Below are positions 15,932 through 24,744 of a DNA stretch of 64,000 bases, one piece after another. The stretch lies in assembly GCF_001553405.1 (NCBI RefSeq), contig NZ_KQ960925.1, positions 43,991 to 107,990 on the forward strand, read 5' to 3'. The notes beneath the pieces were generated by a model, which was given only the letters and a program-made list of their open reading frames with translations, made no database searches and was not told where the DNA came from. Within the stretch, counting starts at the first letter, position 1; each line of letters opens with the position of its first letter. The position numbers and the translations under genes were made by a program. Source of the DNA: Megasphaera hutchinsoni (GTDB taxonomy: Bacteria > Bacillota > Negativicutes > Veillonellales > Megasphaeraceae).

Positions 15932-16951
15932 TTAATACAAACGCCAAAGCGTTTTCTTATACGCTGCATAAAGTGTTTTAATGGATAAATACAAGATCAG
16001 GGTCGTCCCGAAGAGAAGTAATCCCAGTCCTAAGGCACGTGTCCAAAAAACAGGGTAATCCATGCTGTAATGCAAGACGCCATTAGCAAAGGCCATGGTA
16101 GGGAAGCTACATGCCCACCAGCCCATACAGAACGTAGAACGTCGCATCACGTGAACAATCTTGAGTACTACTGGCCAAAACATAAATATGCCCGCATTGA
16201 TAAATAGTTCTGTAAAGATATCCGCATGAAATGTCGAAGTATAAGTAATGTATCCCATGCCAAAAGGTGCCATTAAAATCATTAAACTCGGTTGGACCGC
16301 ATCGGGTACATGTTTAGAAAAAATGCTGTGCGTAAATAACAAGGCAATAACAGGTATCCCCGTCACCAGCCCAATGGCGACACAAAACACGGAGATGTCG
16401 TGAAACCCCGGATTTTGCAACATATTTCCTGCTACGGGAATCGTAATCGGTCCGAGTACGGCAAGTAGCCATGCGGGTGTCACCGATTCGACAACTTGAT
16501 CGTCATACAACCAGTGTTTTAGTAAAATCCAGCTAAAGACCATGATTAAAATCATCCCGGCATACCAAAAAAAGCTGGCCAGCGTATGCTGATACGGGGC
16601 CAGTACAGCTGCCAGTAATACGGTCGATACGTTAAAGGTCCCAAAAAAGTTAACTTTCGTTGGACTATTCCATTCAGCAAGTACGGCTGCTGCATCAATA
16701 CGCCATTTCTGAAAATACCGCACAAAAATAAGTACATATAAGAGTAAGGCAAACATGCCGAATCCTTCTCCTATAATAGATGGCACTCCCCATAAGTCAT
16801 GTGCCATACGCCATCCAAAACAGAGGCCACAATACCCCATAGATGCCGCAAATGTAGATATAGACATAAAATGAACAAATCCAATTCGCCGAATTCGTTC
16901 TCGCTCGCCACGTTGAATCACTTCAATATGTTTTGTCAAGCTCTCCCCCAC
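15932..16951 (-). CDS. TehA/SLAC1-type (TDT family) anion transporter
   Basis: 339 residues with about ten hydrophobic segments and the N-terminal GFVHFMSISTFAASMGYCGL block typical of the tellurite-resistance/dicarboxylate transporter (TDT) family, which includes TehA, C4-dicarboxylate carriers and plant SLAC1 channels. It should be an inner-membrane anion channel or carrier; the substrate is not predictable. The GTG at 16951 lacks a clear site, while a TTG four codons on follows a GGGGGAG run, so the true start may be slightly shorter. It is 38 bp after truA on the same strand and 71 bp before the TVP38-like gene. Confidence 0.82.
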   Translation of the reverse strand: MGESLTKHIEVIQRGERERIRRIGFVHFMSISTFAASMGYCGLCFGWRMAHDLWGVPSIIGEGFGMFALLLYVLIFVRYFQKWRIDAAAVLAEWNSPTKVNFFGTFNVSTVLLAAVLAPYQHTLASFFWYAGMILIMVFSWILLKHWLYDDQVVESVTPAWLLAVLGPITIPVAGNMLQNPGFHDISVFCVAIGLVTGIPVIALLFTHSIFSKHVPDAVQPSLMILMAPFGMGYITYTSTFHADIFTELFINAGIFMFWPVVLKIVHVMRRSTFCMGWWACSFPTMAFANGVLHYSMDYPVFWTRALGLGLLLFGTTLILYLSIKTLYAAYKKTLWRLY

Positions 16952-16989
16952 CTATCGTGTCTAATATTGAACATACATATGTTGTTGTC

Positions 16990-17790
16990 TCAGCGAACTA
17001 TCCCCTGTCGCACGTTCTCTATTATGAGCTGTCTTCGTGTTGTATTGTAAAACACTTCTTCTAAATATAGTCCATGTGCCGGGGCGGTAGCTCCTAATGC
17101 AGTTCGGTCTAACATATTCAGTATACGCCTAAATTTCATTGTCGTAAACCGATGTAACCCTAAATCGATAAAACCACCAACCATATTTCGTACCATATGA
17201 TATAAAAAACCACTGCCAATAACGTGTATATCTACATTTTCTTTTTCTTGTGTAAACGTAATGGCATACATTGTTTTGACAGGATTCATAGGCGTGGTAT
17301 TTTTTCCCTCAAATGACGTAAAATCATGTGTTCCTCGTAATATTTCCGCACCTTCTTGCATCCGTTGCAGATCTAACGGTTTACGAATATGCCACCCATA
17401 ACGGAGTTGCAACGGATCGTTGTACGGGGCGTTGATAATTCGATAACGGTAATATTTACCACAGTTGTCATGACGGACACTAAACATTTCCGGCATGATT
17501 TGAGCCGTCCGCACGACAATTGTCGGTGGCAAATAGGCTCGTAAGGCAAAGGGCAATCGCTCAACTGGCATCGGCAAGGTGCCATAAAAGTTGACGACCT
17601 GACCGTAGGCATGTACACCTGCGTCCGTACGAGCTGCCCCATAGATGCGAATTGGCGTGTGCAACAATTGTGTCAGGCTTTCTTCCAAATATTGTTGAAT
17701 AGACGGTGCATTTGCCTGACGCTGAAAGCCGTGAAAATCCGTCCCGTCATAGGCAACAGTAAGACATATATTCTCTCTTGTTATAGCCAT
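16990..17790 (-). CDS. truA: tRNA pseudouridine(38-40) synthase
   Basis: 266 residues. The catalytic aspartate lies in GAARTDAGVHAYGQVV, the N-terminal motif is VAYDGTDFHGFQRQ, and the C-terminal FLYHMVRNMVGG block is diagnostic. TruA makes pseudouridine at positions 38, 39 and 40 in the anticodon stem-loop of several tRNAs. The ATG overlaps the last codons of ecfT by 10 bp, so it is translated as part of the ecfA1-ecfA2-ecfT-truA operon, the usual Firmicutes arrangement. Confidence 0.97.
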   Translation of the reverse strand: MAITRENICLTVAYDGTDFHGFQRQANAPSIQQYLEESLTQLLHTPIRIYGAARTDAGVHAYGQVVNFYGTLPMPVERLPFALRAYLPPTIVVRTAQIMPEMFSVRHDNCGKYYRYRIINAPYNDPLQLRYGWHIRKPLDLQRMQEGAEILRGTHDFTSFEGKNTTPMNPVKTMYAITFTQEKENVDIHVIGSGFLYHMVRNMVGGFIDLGLHRFTTMKFRRILNMLDRTALGATAPAHGLYLEEVFYNTTRRQLIIENVRQGIVR

Positions 17791-18578
17791 CGTAATACCG
17801 CCAAAAAAATCGTCATCACGATAACGGCTGTAATCGCTATGCCATCACGCCGTGTATAGGTCAATTCATACATGCGCGTCCGTCCTTCTCCCCCGCGATA
17901 ACACCGTGCTTCCATGGCGGTTGCCAGTTCATCAGCCCGGCGAAAAGCACTCACAAATAAAGGTACGAGTAAGGGAATCATGTTTTTTCCCCGTTGCCAA
18001 ATGGAACCGCACGTAAAGTTCGCACCCCGTGCAGTTTGTGCCTTCATGATCCGATCCGTTTCTTCTAAGAGGGTTGGAATAAACCGCAAGGCAATCGTCA
18101 TCATCATAGCTAGTTCGTGAGCAGGTACTCCCATACGGCTAAACGGTTTAAGCAGATGTTCGATACCATCGGTTAAAACGATGGGCGACGTCGTATATGT
18201 AAGGAGTGACGAGAAGACAATCAAAAAGACTAGCCGTGCCGTCATTAATGCTCCCTGCGTAAGTCCTTCCCATGTAATGTGTAGTATCCCCCAATGCCAT
18301 ACCAGCGTCCCGGGCGTAGTAAAAATATGTACGCCCATCGTAAAAGCGATAATCACCCACAATGGTTTTAACGATGAAAGGATTAATTTTGCCGGTAAAC
18401 GGGATAACCAAAAATTGCCCATAACAAATACAGCTACTCCGATATATGCCCATAAGGAGTTGGCTAAAAAGATGGCTACGATAAAAATCATCGTTCCTAT
18501 AATCTTTGCCCGTGGATCAAGGCGATGCAAAAAAGAGTTTCCCGGGAAAAATTGTCCTAATGTAATATCAGTGAGCAT
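17781..18578 (-). CDS. ecfT: Energy-coupling factor transporter transmembrane protein EcfT
   Basis: 265 residues with several membrane segments and the two coupling-helix motifs of EcfT: AQTARGANF near 185 and MEARCYRGGEGR near 230. These helices transmit ATP hydrolysis from the EcfA1-EcfA2 pair to an exchangeable S component. It overlaps both neighbours. Together they form the shared module that powers uptake of vitamins or metals by separate S proteins, one candidate being encoded at 23.9 kb. The ATG at 18578 follows GGGAGG. Confidence 0.95.
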   Translation of the reverse strand: MLTDITLGQFFPGNSFLHRLDPRAKIIGTMIFIVAIFLANSLWAYIGVAVFVMGNFWLSRLPAKLILSSLKPLWVIIAFTMGVHIFTTPGTLVWHWGILHITWEGLTQGALMTARLVFLIVFSSLLTYTTSPIVLTDGIEHLLKPFSRMGVPAHELAMMMTIALRFIPTLLEETDRIMKAQTARGANFTCGSIWQRGKNMIPLLVPLFVSAFRRADELATAMEARCYRGGEGRTRMYELTYTRRDGIAITAVIVMTIFLAVLRWL

Positions 18579-19437
18579 GCCAATCCTCCCTTATCGCCTG
18601 ATAAATGGCCTGTGTTCCTTCTTGTACCGTATGTACTGCCGCCGGTACGGCAAGTCCACGATGCTGCAAGTATTGCAAAACATCCGTCATGGCTGGTACA
18701 TCAACGCCGGCTGCCTGTAATTGCTGTCGCCGCTTAGCAAAGACGTCTAGTGGTTCATCGTCAATAATAATTCGCCCTTGTGCAAGGACTAGCACACGAT
18801 TAGCTAGCCGTGCAATGTCTTCCATATTATGAGAAATCAAAATAACCGTGACCCCTTTTTGCTGATGTAATTGTTGTATTTGTGCAAAAATTTCACGCCG
18901 TCCTACCGGATCCAACCCGGCCGATGGTTCGTCTAAGATTAAGTAGGTCGGTTTCATGGCAATCACGCCGGCAATAGCAACACGCCGCATTTGTCCGCCA
19001 CTTAAATGGAAGGGGGAACGGTCTTTATAAGTCTGATAATCAAGCCCCACAAATTCCATTGCTTCCTGTACCCGTTTCGTCAAGGCTTCACCTTGTACAC
19101 CTATATTTTTAGGGCCAAAGGCGATATCGGCGGCAATCGTTTCTTCAAATAATTGATATTCCGGATATTGGAACACCATACCAACCTTCTTTTTTGCGGC
19201 AAGACCCGCCGCGGTCTTTTCGGCAATATCCTGTCCATCTACCAAAACACGTCCTGTTGTTGGTTTAATTAAGCCGACTAAGCTTTGCACAAGTGTCGAT
19301 TTTCCCGATCCGGTATGACCGATGATGCCTATAAAATCCCCATCATGAATCGTTACTTGTAAAGGATCTAAGGCTTTTTTTTCAAAGGGCGTACCCTTTC
19401 CATACGTATGCGATACACCTTCTAATGTAATGGGCAT
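18568..19437 (-). CDS. ecfA2: Energy-coupling factor transporter ATPase EcfA2
   Basis: 289 residues. Walker A GHTGSGKST, Q-loop VFQYPEYQLFEETI, signature LSGGQMRRVAIAG and Walker B LILDEPSAGLDP are intact. The QLFEETIAADIAFGP pattern marks the second ATPase (EcfA2/CbiO2 type). It pairs with EcfA1 to drive EcfT. It overlaps ecfA1 by 16 bp and ecfT by 11 bp. The ATG at 19437 follows a GGGAGATG site. Confidence 0.95.
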   Translation of the reverse strand: MPITLEGVSHTYGKGTPFEKKALDPLQVTIHDGDFIGIIGHTGSGKSTLVQSLVGLIKPTTGRVLVDGQDIAEKTAAGLAAKKKVGMVFQYPEYQLFEETIAADIAFGPKNIGVQGEALTKRVQEAMEFVGLDYQTYKDRSPFHLSGGQMRRVAIAGVIAMKPTYLILDEPSAGLDPVGRREIFAQIQQLHQQKGVTVILISHNMEDIARLANRVLVLAQGRIIIDDEPLDVFAKRRQQLQAAGVDVPAMTDVLQYLQHRGLAVPAAVHTVQEGTQAIYQAIREDWHAH

Positions 19438-20261
19438 AATGCATCTCCCAACTCTTCTTTGGTAATAATGGATGCCCCTAAAGGCACCTGTTTCTTCCGT
19501 AATTCTGTCGCAATTTCAGCGGCGACAGGTACATCTAGGCCTAACTGCTGTAAGGTTTCTACTTGTGAAAAAATCTCCCGTGGTGTACCGCTTAATTGTA
19601 CTTGTCCTTGGTTCATCACGACCACCCGCTCACCTTGGACAGCTTCTTCCATGAAATGGGTAATGAGAATAATCGTTACGCCATCGCGATGTAATTGCAA
19701 AAGCGTTTCCATCACTTCACGCCGTCCTTCCGGATCAAGCATCGCCGTTGGTTCGTCCAATACGATACAGGTCGATTGCATCGCCAAAATACCCGCAATA
19801 GCAATGCGCTGTTTTTGACCGCCACTTAATAAATGAGGTCCATGTTTCGCAAAGGCCGTCATGCCTACACGTTCCAAGGCCTCGTGTACGCGTTGCTGAA
19901 TCATCGCTGACGGTACCCCTAAATTTTCAGGGCCAAAGGCCACGTCTTCTTCCACAATAGATGCGACAATTTGATTATCGGGATGTTGAAATACCATACC
20001 CACTTGTTGTCGAATCTTCCATATATTCTCCGATTTTCTTGTGTCTAAGCCGACAACCTTACATATTCCCTCTGTCGGTAATAATAATCCATTTATATGC
20101 TTAGCCAAAGTCGATTTTCCCGACCCATTTGTCCCAATAATGGATACAAACTCGCCGCGGTCAATCTTCAAGGATACGTCCTTAACGGCAAATACTTCTG
20201 CTCCTTGTTCATCATGATAAGCGTGGCTGACATGTTCCAACTCAATCATAGGATCATTCAT
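19422..20261 (-). CDS. ecfA1: Energy-coupling factor transporter ATPase EcfA1
   Basis: 279 residues from the ATG at 20261, chosen for its AAAGGAGCGG site and because the family begins with MIELEHVSHAY; a 35-codon upstream extension would run into the DUF805 gene. Walker A GTNGSGKST, VFQHPDNQIV, LSGGQKQRIAIAG and VLDEPTAMLDP are all intact. It forms the heterodimeric ATPase with EcfA2. It is the first gene of the ecfA1-ecfA2-ecfT-truA operon and lies 86 bp after the DUF805 gene. Confidence 0.95.
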   Translation of the reverse strand: MNDPMIELEHVSHAYHDEQGAEVFAVKDVSLKIDRGEFVSIIGTNGSGKSTLAKHINGLLLPTEGICKVVGLDTRKSENIWKIRQQVGMVFQHPDNQIVASIVEEDVAFGPENLGVPSAMIQQRVHEALERVGMTAFAKHGPHLLSGGQKQRIAIAGILAMQSTCIVLDEPTAMLDPEGRREVMETLLQLHRDGVTIILITHFMEEAVQGERVVVMNQGQVQLSGTPREIFSQVETLQQLGLDVPVAAEIATELRKKQVPLGASIITKEELGDALCPLH

Positions 20262-20346
20262 AGATCCGCTCCTTTTACATTTTTTTTCATTATACATGCT
20301 TTGTCTTCCTTTGTAAAACGAATATGACCCCCTATTGGGTTCGCAT

Positions 20347-20892
20347 TTATGCTGTTTTTTTGCCATATATGTTATCTTCGTCTTTACCTTTTATCATAAA
20401 CAATAAAAGATAGGCGAGGAGAACACAAACGGCAACTACAGTAAAAGGAATCATCCATTTGCCGACAGCCAATATATATAGGGACAGATATCCCAATAAA
20501 GGCAATACGCCCACGGCACCTTGCAAATTCAGATCGTGACACCGCCGTACACCCAACGATACTTGTGCACGAATAACGGGAATGGATAAGACGATAAAAA
20601 TACAAAAAAAGAGTATTCCTAAATCTTGTCGCCCAATCCAAAGGGCTTCAACAAAGCGTGTATATAAAATGAGGGTAAACACGAGTTGTGCTCCTGTCAA
20701 TAAAAGCATCCGTGCGAAAAAAGGCCATCTCGTGAGCCGTCCTTCTAAATGAAAATATTTAAAGCGTAAATCGCCCATATCTTCAAAGCCAATGACGCCC
20801 TTTCCTTCTCGTGCAGGTAATTCAAAGCCTTTTCGCAAGGCTATTTCACGTGATGATCGCTTGGTTAATTGAATTTTTTTCTTTGCTGTCAT
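20347..20892 (-). CDS. DUF805 family membrane protein
   Basis: 181 residues. A soluble, basic N-terminus of about 45 residues is followed by FHLEGRLTRWPFFARMLLL and VSLGVRRCHDLNLQGAVG, the two sequence marks of DUF805 (F-x-G-R-x-x-R, then R-R-x-H-D), and four hydrophobic segments. The family has no firm function; many members are small inner-membrane proteins. It is codirectional with the ecf operon downstream and uppP upstream; the gap to ecfA1 is 86 bp with no terminator, so cotranscription is possible. The ATG has a GGGAGG site. Confidence 0.8.
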   Translation of the reverse strand: MTAKKKIQLTKRSSREIALRKGFELPAREGKGVIGFEDMGDLRFKYFHLEGRLTRWPFFARMLLLTGAQLVFTLILYTRFVEALWIGRQDLGILFFCIFIVLSIPVIRAQVSLGVRRCHDLNLQGAVGVLPLLGYLSLYILAVGKWMIPFTVVAVCVLLAYLLLFMIKGKDEDNIYGKKTA

Positions 20893-20960
20893 GTCGTTCC
20901 TCCCTGTACATAACGGGCTTCCCCATCTCTCTATGCAAGTCTAGTATATCCATACTTCCC

Positions 20961-21791
20961 TTAATGCCAAAGGAAAAAATATACCCACGAAATGAGGGCT
21001 ATAAAAAAGCGGTAATACGCAAACGATGCTAACGTTGATTTGTGTAAGAACCGTAAAAACCACAATACGGATACATAGGCAACACCAAAGGCAACGATAA
21101 AGCCAATGGCAATCATCAGAATATCATCGCTACTTAATAAGGACCAATTTTTGTATAAATCAAAAAAGCAGGCTGCAAGCATAACGGGGACGGCTATAAT
21201 AAAAGAAAAATCTGCTGCCGCTTTCCGACTAACGCCAAGTAGTAAGCCACCCGCTAAGGTCGATCCAGACCGCGAAAAGCCTGGCCACAACGCGAAAACT
21301 TGAAACAAACCTACAAAGAAGGCTTGGCCAATGGTCATCTGCTCTACATCGCGACAAACCGTGTGAACATGCAGTTTTTCGGCAACGAGCATGAATATGC
21401 CCCCCACAATCAAGCCGATAATAACCGTCCCGGCAGAAAACAAATAGGTTTTAATCGCATGGTGTGCCAATAGGCCAATGATCATGACAGGAACAATCCC
21501 AGCCACAATATGAGCCAACGTCAATCCCGTATCACGGCGGAACCAGTTTTTCCGTTTATATAAATACAGGCAGTCATAGCGTGTAAACATGCGTAAAAAC
21601 GTATCTTTATATATGAGGAGAACCGATAAAATCGCTCCTAATTGAATGAATACTTCAAAAACACCGGCACGCACGCCTGTAAAACCTACCCAATCGCCTA
21701 CTAAAATCATATGTCCTGTTGATGATACGGGAATATATTCTGTAAGGCCTTCTACTATCCCTAATAGGACTGCTGTTATTGCATCTTGCAT
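20961..21791 (-). CDS. uppP: Undecaprenyl-diphosphate phosphatase
   Basis: 276 residues, polytopic. EGLTEYIPVSSTGHMIL near the start and WPGFSRSGSTLAGGLLLG in the second half are the two conserved blocks with the catalytic Glu/Arg/Ser residues of UppP (BacA). The enzyme dephosphorylates undecaprenyl diphosphate outside the inner membrane, recycling the lipid carrier for peptidoglycan and O-antigen. High activity gives bacitracin tolerance. Its start follows a GGAAG site. It lies downstream of the BrxF-like gene after a terminator. Confidence 0.96.
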   Translation of the reverse strand: MQDAITAVLLGIVEGLTEYIPVSSTGHMILVGDWVGFTGVRAGVFEVFIQLGAILSVLLIYKDTFLRMFTRYDCLYLYKRKNWFRRDTGLTLAHIVAGIVPVMIIGLLAHHAIKTYLFSAGTVIIGLIVGGIFMLVAEKLHVHTVCRDVEQMTIGQAFFVGLFQVFALWPGFSRSGSTLAGGLLLGVSRKAAADFSFIIAVPVMLAACFFDLYKNWSLLSSDDILMIAIGFIVAFGVAYVSVLWFLRFLHKSTLASFAYYRFFIALISWVYFFLWH

Positions 21792-21846
21792 ATATTCTTG
21801 CTTCCTTTCTGTTTCTTTCTCTATCTTGTAACCGTATAACCGTACT

Positions 21847-21887
21847 AAAAAAAAGCAGGCTGCAAAGACTTCCTCCGCAGCCTACTT
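21847..21887 (-). terminator. Terminator after the BrxF-like gene
   Basis: An 11-bp stem (AAGCAGGCTGC with GCAGCCTACTT, one G-U pair in the minus RNA), a 13-nt loop and eight A on the left that yield a U-tract on the minus strand, immediately after the stop codon. Confidence 0.8.
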
Positions 21888-21889
21888 CC

Positions 21890-22357
21890 CTATGCGTCCA
21901 TAGAAATCACATGATTCGTATTGGGAACCGTAAACTTCGCATATTTCGGTTCACCGTTGTGTTCAAAATACAACGTGTTTCCCTCTAAACTTCCCCGCCA
22001 ACTAACTACAATGGGAAAGGTTTTACTTAATTCCAGCAACATATGAACGGGATTTAAATTTAACATGGGTGCAAACAAAAATTCCACATTATCAATGAGT
22101 ACTACCCGTGCATGTAACCGCTGTAAGGCCTGGGAAATCAATTCCACTGCTCGCTCCGGTCGATCTGCACGTGGTATTTTCAGGAATTCATCATCAAACA
22201 TATCCCGTGCTTCACACATTTTCCAACCGTCCTGTTCGGATAATTCTCGTATGACTTTACTTTTACCCGAACCAGCACCGCCAATAAGAATAAGCATTTT
22301 TTCTTTTTCTTGTGCGATATACTTCCACCGCTGTAAAACGTCTGCCTCTGTCACCAT
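21890..22357 (-). CDS. Orphan BrxF-like P-loop protein
   Basis: 155 residues. Walker A is GGAGSGKS near residue 29 and a Walker-B-like VVLIDNVEFLF lies near 95. The segments LNLNPVHMLLELSK, PIVVSWRGS and EGNTLYFEHNGEPKYAKF match what I know of BrxF, the small P-loop protein of BREX-3 phage-defence systems (BrxF proteins share the IVV-W-x-G and EGN-x-L marks). No brxA, brxC/pglY, pglX, pglZ or brxHII gene is nearby: the neighbours are uppP and an exported repeat protein. It therefore seems to be a stand-alone gene whose role is unknown. The ATG at 22357 has an AAGGTG site; a GTG three codons earlier does not. Confidence 0.7.
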   Translation of the reverse strand: MVTEADVLQRWKYIAQEKEKMLILIGGAGSGKSKVIRELSEQDGWKMCEARDMFDDEFLKIPRADRPERAVELISQALQRLHARVVLIDNVEFLFAPMLNLNPVHMLLELSKTFPIVVSWRGSLEGNTLYFEHNGEPKYAKFTVPNTNHVISMDA

Positions 22358-22485
22358 GGAAATCACCTTCGTTTGCTAAGTATTGAAATACGTTATGTTC
22401 ATTATAATAGAAAAAATACGCAAATGTAAAGGGAATATCCTGAATTAAAGATACGTCTTATGCACCTATTTTATACGTCCTTGCA

Positions 22486-23769
22486 TTATGGTAACCCATA
22501 GCGTGCTAATTGATCTTGCAAGCGGACAAGTGGCATGGCTGTAACAATCACATCATCAACACGTTGCGTTTCTCGTTTAATGACGATAGCTAAATACGCA
22601 CTGGACAAAATGGGATGATGGTAATAATACACATCAACTCCTTCATCTTTCTTTCCCCACACGACAAATTCCGGTTGTCCATACAACGCCAAGACGGTAG
22701 AAAGACGATACCCTAAGGTGACACCACGACTTGTATACCCGCTATTGGTCAATAAAAAGATCCGTTCTACGTTTCCTTTGGCGTTAACAAGCACGCCATA
22801 ATCACCATACAGCCAAACCGTATATGAGCCACGATGTAGTTTACTTTTCCACATGTTATATTGCCGTTTTACCAATTCATCACCCAGCGAATACCCCATC
22901 AGGGAAAAATCGCGTTCCACCCGTTCTTCTCGCCGTGTCACCGCCTGCTCATTATGATAAGGATAACGTGCTGGCATGAAAGCAACCCGTTGAATACGCC
23001 GCTCAGCAACGGCAAAAATAAGATCCGTATCAGCCTGTTCATAAATAATGTAATAAACATTCGCTTTCACATCTCGTAAGACATTATGCGGTACACCAAA
23101 GGTACACAAAAGTTGTTCCGTTGGCATATTAAGATGAATTTTTCTACCTATATCAATGTCCTGACCTTTCGTCAAGGTCATTGCTTCAACTAGGGCATCT
23201 TCTTCTTTGCCATTCCGAGTCATTCGCAATTCACAATGAAAGGACTGGTTTGGTTGTTCGTATGTCCATGTTACCAGGCGATCTTTTTTTTGCCGCTTTT
23301 GAGGCAGCCCAAAACGTGCAATTAGTTGTTTACCCGACATACCTCGATAAATGCCACCAATGTTTATATCTTCTTTGGTCAACGGAGCGATCACGACAGA
23401 ATCCCATGCAGCAATCGTCTTCGCGTCTTCTTTCGATAGGGGAGCTAACGGTTGTAAAGTTGCCACCAAATCCGCAATAGTGTCATTATCCCTAATGGGT
23501 ACGGGCTTTTCTTCTTTAGATGCATCCGCTAACAGCCGTTCATAGGGAGTTTCCTTCTTTTTCTTTTCTTTATCCGTTTCTTTATTCTTATCTTTTGCCG
23601 TTGGTACCGCATCAATCAGGGCCGTCATCTGTTCTGACATGTCCGGCGTTGTTTCGGCATAACCGATGCCACTGCAAAAAACACTGCTTAGGCTCAGTCC
23701 CATCCCGACTACCACAGTCCATACACCCCGTGATATCCGCAAGGGGGTGTGCTGTTTTTTTTCTCTCAT
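22486..23769 (-). CDS. Exported protein with four BamE/SmpA-like repeats, function unknown
   Basis: 427 residues from the ATG at 23769 (AAAGGAA site). The first 39 residues are a signal peptide (basic start, hydrophobic core, cleavage expected after GYA). A charged linker (residues 58-75, rich in Lys/Glu) follows. The rest has four related units near 136-200, 206-266, 288-341 and 347-411. Each has a short helix with leucines followed by FGxP or YGxP (ARFGLP, CTFGVP, ALYGQP), then a Tyr-rich hairpin and a final strand. This resembles SmpA/OmlA (BamE) folds, usually single and cell-envelope located. It is periplasmic or surface-bound; the function is unknown. Confidence 0.6.
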   Translation of the reverse strand: MREKKQHTPLRISRGVWTVVVGMGLSLSSVFCSGIGYAETTPDMSEQMTALIDAVPTAKDKNKETDKEKKKKETPYERLLADASKEEKPVPIRDNDTIADLVATLQPLAPLSKEDAKTIAAWDSVVIAPLTKEDINIGGIYRGMSGKQLIARFGLPQKRQKKDRLVTWTYEQPNQSFHCELRMTRNGKEEDALVEAMTLTKGQDIDIGRKIHLNMPTEQLLCTFGVPHNVLRDVKANVYYIIYEQADTDLIFAVAERRIQRVAFMPARYPYHNEQAVTRREERVERDFSLMGYSLGDELVKRQYNMWKSKLHRGSYTVWLYGDYGVLVNAKGNVERIFLLTNSGYTSRGVTLGYRLSTVLALYGQPEFVVWGKKDEGVDVYYYHHPILSSAYLAIVIKRETQRVDDVIVTAMPLVRLQDQLARYGLP

Positions 23770-23859
23770 AGATGTTATTCCTTTCCTTATATTATCTTCA
23801 GTGTACTTGTCCCTTCTGTAAAAGTCAACTCCTTCTCTTGTCCTTCTCCTCACCCTCCA

Positions 23860-23888
23860 TTGTGAGATAAGAAAACCTGTGTTAAGAT
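23860..23888 (+). promoter_or_regulatory. Probable promoter of the ECF S-component gene
   Basis: TTGTGA (23860-23865) and TAAGAT (23883-23888) with a 17-bp spacer, in the 190-bp divergent region between the exported repeat protein and the S component. No riboswitch is visible between it and the start codon. Confidence 0.5.
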
Positions 23889-23957
23889 ACAAATAGATAA
23901 AAATGTAATTCTCCCATCCTTTATTTTACATTGTCAAGACGGAAGGAAGTTTCTACC

Positions 23958-24608
23958 ATGAATCATAACCGCATCCATCAAGTAACGTTATTGGGCATGT
24001 GTTGTGCCATCGCCTTACTGTCGGTAGCCCTCATTCGCATTCCCTTATTACTACCTTTTTTAACGTATTCGCCGAAAGATGTAATCATTACCTTAAGTGG
24101 TTTCTTTTTGGGTCCGTTTGCGGCCCTTTCCCTTTCTTTTATCACGTCTGTCCTCGAAATGCTGACCGTCAGTGATACGGGCATTCTCGGCTGTATCATG
24201 AATACGATTGCTAGTGCATCTTTTGCTTGTGCTGTCATTGCCGTATTTCATCGCCATCCTTCACGCAAAGGATTATTTCTCGCCTTATGTGGAGGCACTT
24301 TACTCTTGACAATAAGCATGATTCTGTGGAATATCTGGATCACGCCCCTCTATATGGGTTGTTCTCGTGCGGCCGTTCTCCAATTAATCATCCCCGCTAT
24401 TTTGCCTTTTAATCTCCTCAAAGGGGGACTTAATAGCTTATTTATCTTCTTATTATATCACTCTCTCAAGACAATTATGCAACAGCACCTCGAAGCAACC
24501 TATAGCACTTCCTTAAATGAGTGGGCGACAAGTGAAACGCACCTTCTCCTAGGCGTTATTTGCTTAATATTTCTTCTTGCCCTTATAGGTATTGCTTGTT
24601 TTTCATAA
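23958..24608 (+). CDS. ECF transporter substrate-binding (S) component
   Basis: 216 residues with about six hydrophobic segments. The pattern PFLTYSPKDVIITLSGFFLGPFAAL is the ECF S-component core (substrate loop, then G-F-x-x-G-P), and GILGCIMNTIASASFA follows as in RibU-type vitamin carriers. It would bind a vitamin at the outer face and be powered by EcfA1-EcfA2-EcfT, encoded 3.7 kb away on the other strand. The resemblance to RibU suggests a flavin, but there is no FMN riboswitch in front of it, so the substrate is uncertain. The ATG at 23958 has an AAGGAAG site; the in-frame ATG at 23931 does not. Confidence 0.82.
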   Translation: MNHNRIHQVTLLGMCCAIALLSVALIRIPLLLPFLTYSPKDVIITLSGFFLGPFAALSLSFITSVLEMLTVSDTGILGCIMNTIASASFACAVIAVFHRHPSRKGLFLALCGGTLLLTISMILWNIWITPLYMGCSRAAVLQLIIPAILPFNLLKGGLNSLFIFLLYHSLKTIMQQHLEATYSTSLNEWATSETHLLLGVICLIFLLALIGIACFS

Positions 24609-24744
24609 TTAATTTCAAAAGGATTATTCCTGTTTTAACACGTTGAATACCCGTTTATCGAAGGGTTATTTTTTATACTATTTTAAATTTGGCTAACGAT
24701 GCTTCTATTTACTGATATTAGAATAGATATAAAGGAGCTACTAT

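Noticed and set aside
21890..24608. A complete BREX or other defence island around the BrxF-like gene
   Set aside because: No methyltransferase, PglZ, large ATPase, helicase or nuclease gene is near; neighbours are envelope and transport genes.
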